Shown in pieces: positions 59,968 to 64,000 of a stretch of 64,000 nt of DNA. Under the pieces are notes generated by a model that was not told the DNA's origin, made no database searches, and saw nothing but the letters and a program-made list of their open reading frames with translations. The DNA is taken from the NCBI RefSeq assembly GCF_012273895.1, contig NC_052117.1, positions 6,952,406 to 7,016,405 of the forward strand, given 5' to 3'. A program made the translations under genes and the position numbers. This DNA is from Zerene cesonia (Eukaryota; Arthropoda; Insecta; Lepidoptera; Pieridae). The first letter of the stretch is position 1; the number at the start of each line of letters is the position of its first letter.

Positions 59968-62459
59968 ATTTCCAAAATTGGTAAGCAAAATCTTTAATTC
60001 GTGAGTGCTTCCAACGTATTGCTTTATATTCATTGTTTTATTTAAGATAAAGGACGAGTCAATAGTGTAATAATGTTATTAGATAACTACAAGTTTGTAA
60101 ATGAATTTTACCATCGTAATATATTTTAAAGCAAGAATCAGCAACTTCTAATTGATTATCTATATTAAATGGTCTGCTACTGATGAATATAAAGGCATCA
60201 TTGCCCAAATTAGAATTAATTATCAGTGCTAAAGTTATACCAAAGTTTCTTACTATTGCTTCGAATTTCGTGCATGTTTTAGAGTATACTTGTATTGTTG
60301 TGTAGTTCTACTTGTTTTATTCGTTATTAAAATAATAATAATGGTCTTGACGTAGACCAACTCTTTATTTCTTTTAACACTTTTATTGCATATTATAGAA
60401 AGAAGAAGAAAACAGAAAATATAAACAATAGTGAAAGATAATGTATAACGAGGCGGCCTTATCACTTTAGAGTGATTTCATCCACGCAACCCCTTAGGTA
60501 AAGGATAAATATTATACTATATTAATACTTTAATTAAGCAGATAATTAAATAAGGTACAAAGCCTCACTGAATGTAGTGAATACAGAATTTTTGACAAAA
60601 ATTATGTTTTGCTCCATGTAAAGAAACACCAAGTATAGCACCTATACTCCATTCACTCTTGGGTGCCAACGTTTTTGCGAGCTTAAGCTAACAGTATTAA
60701 ACATTAACACTAAGAAATGCAACCATTACATATCCTATGGATACACAATTTAATGTGCAGTAAAAATAAGTTGCGAAACCCATTAGTCAAAATTAACGTG
60801 GAAAATAAAGCTCCTCGCAGTAAAGTAAAAAACAGTTTCAGGATAACAATGATTTAATGAAAACGGAAAAGTTTAAGCATTTAGTTTAAAAATGATCCCC
60901 GAGAGCACGCGGGCAACCGCTCGCTTATATACTGTAAATTTGTACGAGTTTTTCCATTGAGATTTGTTTTCGGGTATTTGTGCTTTGAAATGCCTAACAA
61001 GGAAATATAACGTAGCTCGTAGTTATAACGAACTCTAAAAATGGTATTTATGTTGGTATAAGTAATTCTCCAGAGTAAAAATGTTTATAACATATAAACA
61101 TTTTTTACTTCTTATAAAGCGATTTTTTCGATTTGTGGCCTATTGGCGATTAATAAAAATCTAGTGACACTTTTCCTAAATCTCATTTAGTAGAATACGC
61201 CGTATTAAATTCAAAAACATTGCCGCATTTTCGTCTTTTTCGAAATAAAACAATTTATCCTTAAATGTTGTTGCTTCGTTGAAAAGAAGATTGAATTAAA
61301 ATACTATAGAAGCACTATATAAATAAAAGCACTTAAATCAACATTAAATATAATAATGTTTCTCATTTTGTAATAATTAAAAACAGAACAAAATTTAACG
61401 TTCATCTTGTATACCTATACAATGTAACTAAATGCATTGTACCTTTTACATAATAGGTAGGTATGACATTTTGCATACATCAACTGCATAAATGGAATGT
61501 AGTTGACTAATGCGTGTTATTTCCGCAGCCAGGAATTAACAATGTCCCTGTTTTGTCCGTTTGTCTATTGTCAGCGGTGGAATAGGTCATAAGCTGTTAT
61601 ATTAATATATTGTAGATACAATGTTATTGATATACGATTGTAAGTTATCTTAATAACTACACTACCTTTTAATACAATATGGCTATGTCAATTTTAACGG
61701 TAAATTACCATAACGTCTTTTCTAATTCCATTGTGTGAAAGCGATGGCGCTAAACGAATTGTATGGAATTGTATTAGGAGTATCATTTTTGTAAGTGAGA
61801 ATTCTTGGGTTCCATCAGATGATTTCGAAAATCGAAGAATGGTCTCAACTAGATATTTAAGCGACTGACTCTCAAACAGATAAATTCATGTGAAACTTAC
61901 TACTCATAGGATGAGTTTGATCTTTATTAGGATTCAAAACGCATACACTACCATAATTTTTAGTTTTATAGTATTCAAATGCTTTTAATAAATGTTAAAT
62001 CTTTAAAGAGCAGAAATATCGTGATGTATGTGTCCTCTTAGGCACATAAAACGAGTTCTAGCGTTGCCATGGTTCGGTGAAAGTCGCGGATTCGAATCCC
62101 ATTCGATTGATCTTTTCTTCTCTTTAAAAATCCACACAAAGAAAACACGTTTAAATTTAAAATATTATTAAGGATAGTATCATCTCAATATCGAATAAAT
62201 TCCAAGAGAGCGATTATGTTAAGGATGAATATATTATGAAATTAGTCATCAGTGCACTTCGTTTACCTTTCTGCAATATAACTATATACGGAAGCTGTTG
62301 TAGCATAACATTACAATGGGCTTGATAAACCAATAGAGATATTATACAAACGGAATATTACGGCGATACTGATATCGTTGAAATGGCATCCTATCTCATT
62401 AAGTTGATTATCATTGACATTATTCTATTGTACTACACGCTTCAGATATTTTGGGTGAA

Positions 62460-63012
62460 TCCTACTAATATTATAAATTCTATACTATTGTGGGAGTCGA
62501 GCACGCTTCGGCACGAATTGGGCCAGCTCGCACCGGGGAAGTACCACACCCCCACAGAAAACCGGCGTGAAATAGTGGCATGCCACTGTGTTTCGTACGG
62601 TGAGTGGGGAAGCCGGAGGCCCGTTTCCTTTTCCTCACCCGTCCCAGTCCATTCCTACTTTCCAGTCGTTAATCCATTCCTTTTCCCTTACCCCAAAAAA
62701 GCGGGCAGCGCATTCGCAGAGGAACCTACCTTTGCGAATGTTCATGGGCGGTGGTGATCGCTTACCATCAGGCGAACCACCAGCTCAGTTGCCCGCTATG
62801 ACATAAAAAAAAAAAAAAAAATATTATAAATGTGAAAGTTTGTAAGGATGTGTGTATGTTTGTTGCTCTTTCACGCAAAAACTACTAAACCAATTGCAAT
62901 GAAATTTGGTACGTAGACAGCTGGACAACTGGACTAACACATAGGCAACTTTTTATCCCGATATTCCTACGGGACATAGACTTACGCGGCTGAAACCGCG
63001 GGACGCAGCTAG
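62460..63012 (+). mobile_element. Non-autonomous Helitron (HeA) split by a retroelement
   Basis: The head TCCTACTAATATTATAAAT (62460-62478) and the remainder (from 62821, ending GACGCAG-CTAG|T at 63012) reconstitute an HeA element of about 200 bp. The family A element between them was inserted later. Confidence 0.85.
62479..62820 (+). mobile_element. Family A poly-A retroelement inside a Helitron
   Basis: It runs from TCTATACTATTGTGGGAGTC to TTGCCCGCTATGACAT plus an A-tail. The 11-bp direct repeat ATATTATAAAT (62468-62478 and 62821-62831) is the target duplication, so both borders are exact to a base or two. The length of about 342 bp without a credible ORF indicates a SINE-like or truncated element. 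Confidence 0.9.
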
Positions 63013-63261
63013 TGTGTTATAAAACATGTTAGAGTTAGAGTTTAAGCACTGAGTGGTTATTGTACTAAATGAGTTGCTTGCTGTGTTGCTAATTCTGGCG
63101 CCTTTCGATTCATTATCATTTTCTTTTGGTTTACATCTATTCAAAAATCGTAAACGAAACGATAAATCATCTCAAGCGTATAACATTTGTTATAGAAATA
63201 TAAAGATTTGTTACAGTGATAAAGGCTTATTAGTCTTGTTATGGTAAATTAATAAAGTTCA

Positions 63262-63437
63262 CAACGCGTCATGGCTTCTTTTAATTGCCACAACGCGACG
63301 TTGGATAGAGCATATCGACCATGACATGAATTTTGGTAAGAGGTCTTTCAATGTTTGTCACATCGCATCGTGAGTTTTTTATTAGAGTAATGACACGAAT
63401 TTGCGTTGTGGATCTTTAAAGCGACCATGACGCGTTG
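63262..63437. repeat. 176-bp foldback element
   Basis: CAACGCGTCATGG at the left and CCATGACGCGTTG at the right are perfect inverted ends. The similarity continues imperfectly for about 40 bases (TTGCCACAACGCGA against TTTGCGTTGTGGAT). The GC-richer arms in AT-rich DNA suggest a MITE. Beyond it, 63438-64000 shows nothing recognisable. Confidence 0.65.
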
Positions 63438-64000
63438 ACCAATTTTTTTGCTCTTCGAACGAATTCGTTCTTCTTCATAATGTAATATAAACACAAAAAT
63501 GTCGTCCGTGTCTCTTGACTTTTACCACCGCCCTTCCTGTCCACATGTCTAACCGCTGCAATTTAAAGTCATTGTCTTAATGAAACAGGTTGGAAGACAC
63601 TACATTCTTAAGTCGTTTCTTGGGCAAACAGGGGCTCCGAGCGAAAAATTAATTCTTTTGTCATTAGGCTGCTACTCTATACTGTGCAAACCACTTGTGT
63701 GGCTGATTCAATATTATCAGGAAACATGTTGGTTCTGTGGTAAATTAGTGTGGAGTTAATTTGATGGCAAGGTTTTTTGTATAGTAATCATTATTACCAC
63801 TAGTTACTGTTATAAAGATGTTTTTTTGTATATTTTTATGTAATCAATAACACAGAAATGGAAAGAGGCTTAGTAGATCAAGAGCGGTTGGATATAAACC
63901 CAAGGGAGGACTCGAGTATTAATAATTGTTCGTGAGTGTACTGCTAATTTCTTCTTCTAATATCATCAGATTGCTCTCACCGTTTAATAAGACATGATAA

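Larger units (their letters stand above)
51533..62459. other. Gene-free region downstream of the SVWC gene
   Basis: I find no exon chain, splice-bounded conserved frame or RNA gene that I can support. The region contains the listed retroelements, Helitrons and inverted repeats, a small tandem repeat TTGAATATGATTTG near 56450, and otherwise AT-rich unique-looking DNA. A distal exon of a gene outside the window cannot be excluded. Confidence 0.55.

Noticed and set aside
62049..62114. tRNA-like sequence with GGATTCGAATCC near 62094
   Set aside because: The block is palindromic, no cloverleaf can be drawn, and the A box is poor. A tRNA-SINE remnant is possible but not supportable.

Overview
The window is nuclear DNA of a moth or butterfly (Lepidoptera; species not determined). 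The evidence is AT-rich sequence, genes split by GT-AG introns, tRNA-derived SINEs ending in GATGATG-like tails, poly-A retroelements, and many short elements that start TC(C/T) and end in a small hairpin plus CTAG|T, as non-autonomous Helitrons do. Two runs of exactly 1,000 N (25146-26145 and 47234-48233) are scaffold gaps of conventional length.

About 0.7-37 kb holds a head-to-tail array of three paralogous acyl-CoA ligases of the ANL (4-coumarate:CoA ligase / firefly-luciferase-like) family, all on the + strand. Gene 1 (667-2433) is only its 3' end. Gene 2 (6444-15808, 8 exons, 569 aa) and gene 3 (21033-36996, 8 exons, 559 aa) are complete in the visible sequence. Genes 2 and 3 share every intron position and phase, and five of their eight exons are the same length. 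Gene 1 matches the 3' part but has one extra intron. All keep the adenylation and thioesterification motifs, so all look functional. The residues after the conserved LPxFH motif differ, which suggests different acid substrates.

About 37-46 kb is intergenic DNA filled with SINEs, Helitron fragments and a chimeric retroelement. At 46172-51353 lies an unrelated three-exon gene for a secreted 111-aa protein with exactly eight cysteines in the mature part. This is the single-domain von Willebrand factor type C (SVWC) family, which includes the insect antiviral factor Vago. From 51.5 kb to the end I see no convincing gene, only transposon-derived sequence and several inverted repeats. The most striking is a foldback near 58 kb whose 62-bp perfect arms each carry a tRNA 3'-half-like sequence.

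No protein-coding system here is clearly new. The unusual items are mostly structural: the tRNA-half foldback, a retroelement nested in a Helitron with a readable target-site duplication, inverted repeats flanking a gap, a SINE beside a splice donor, and an 83-bp duplicated segment.
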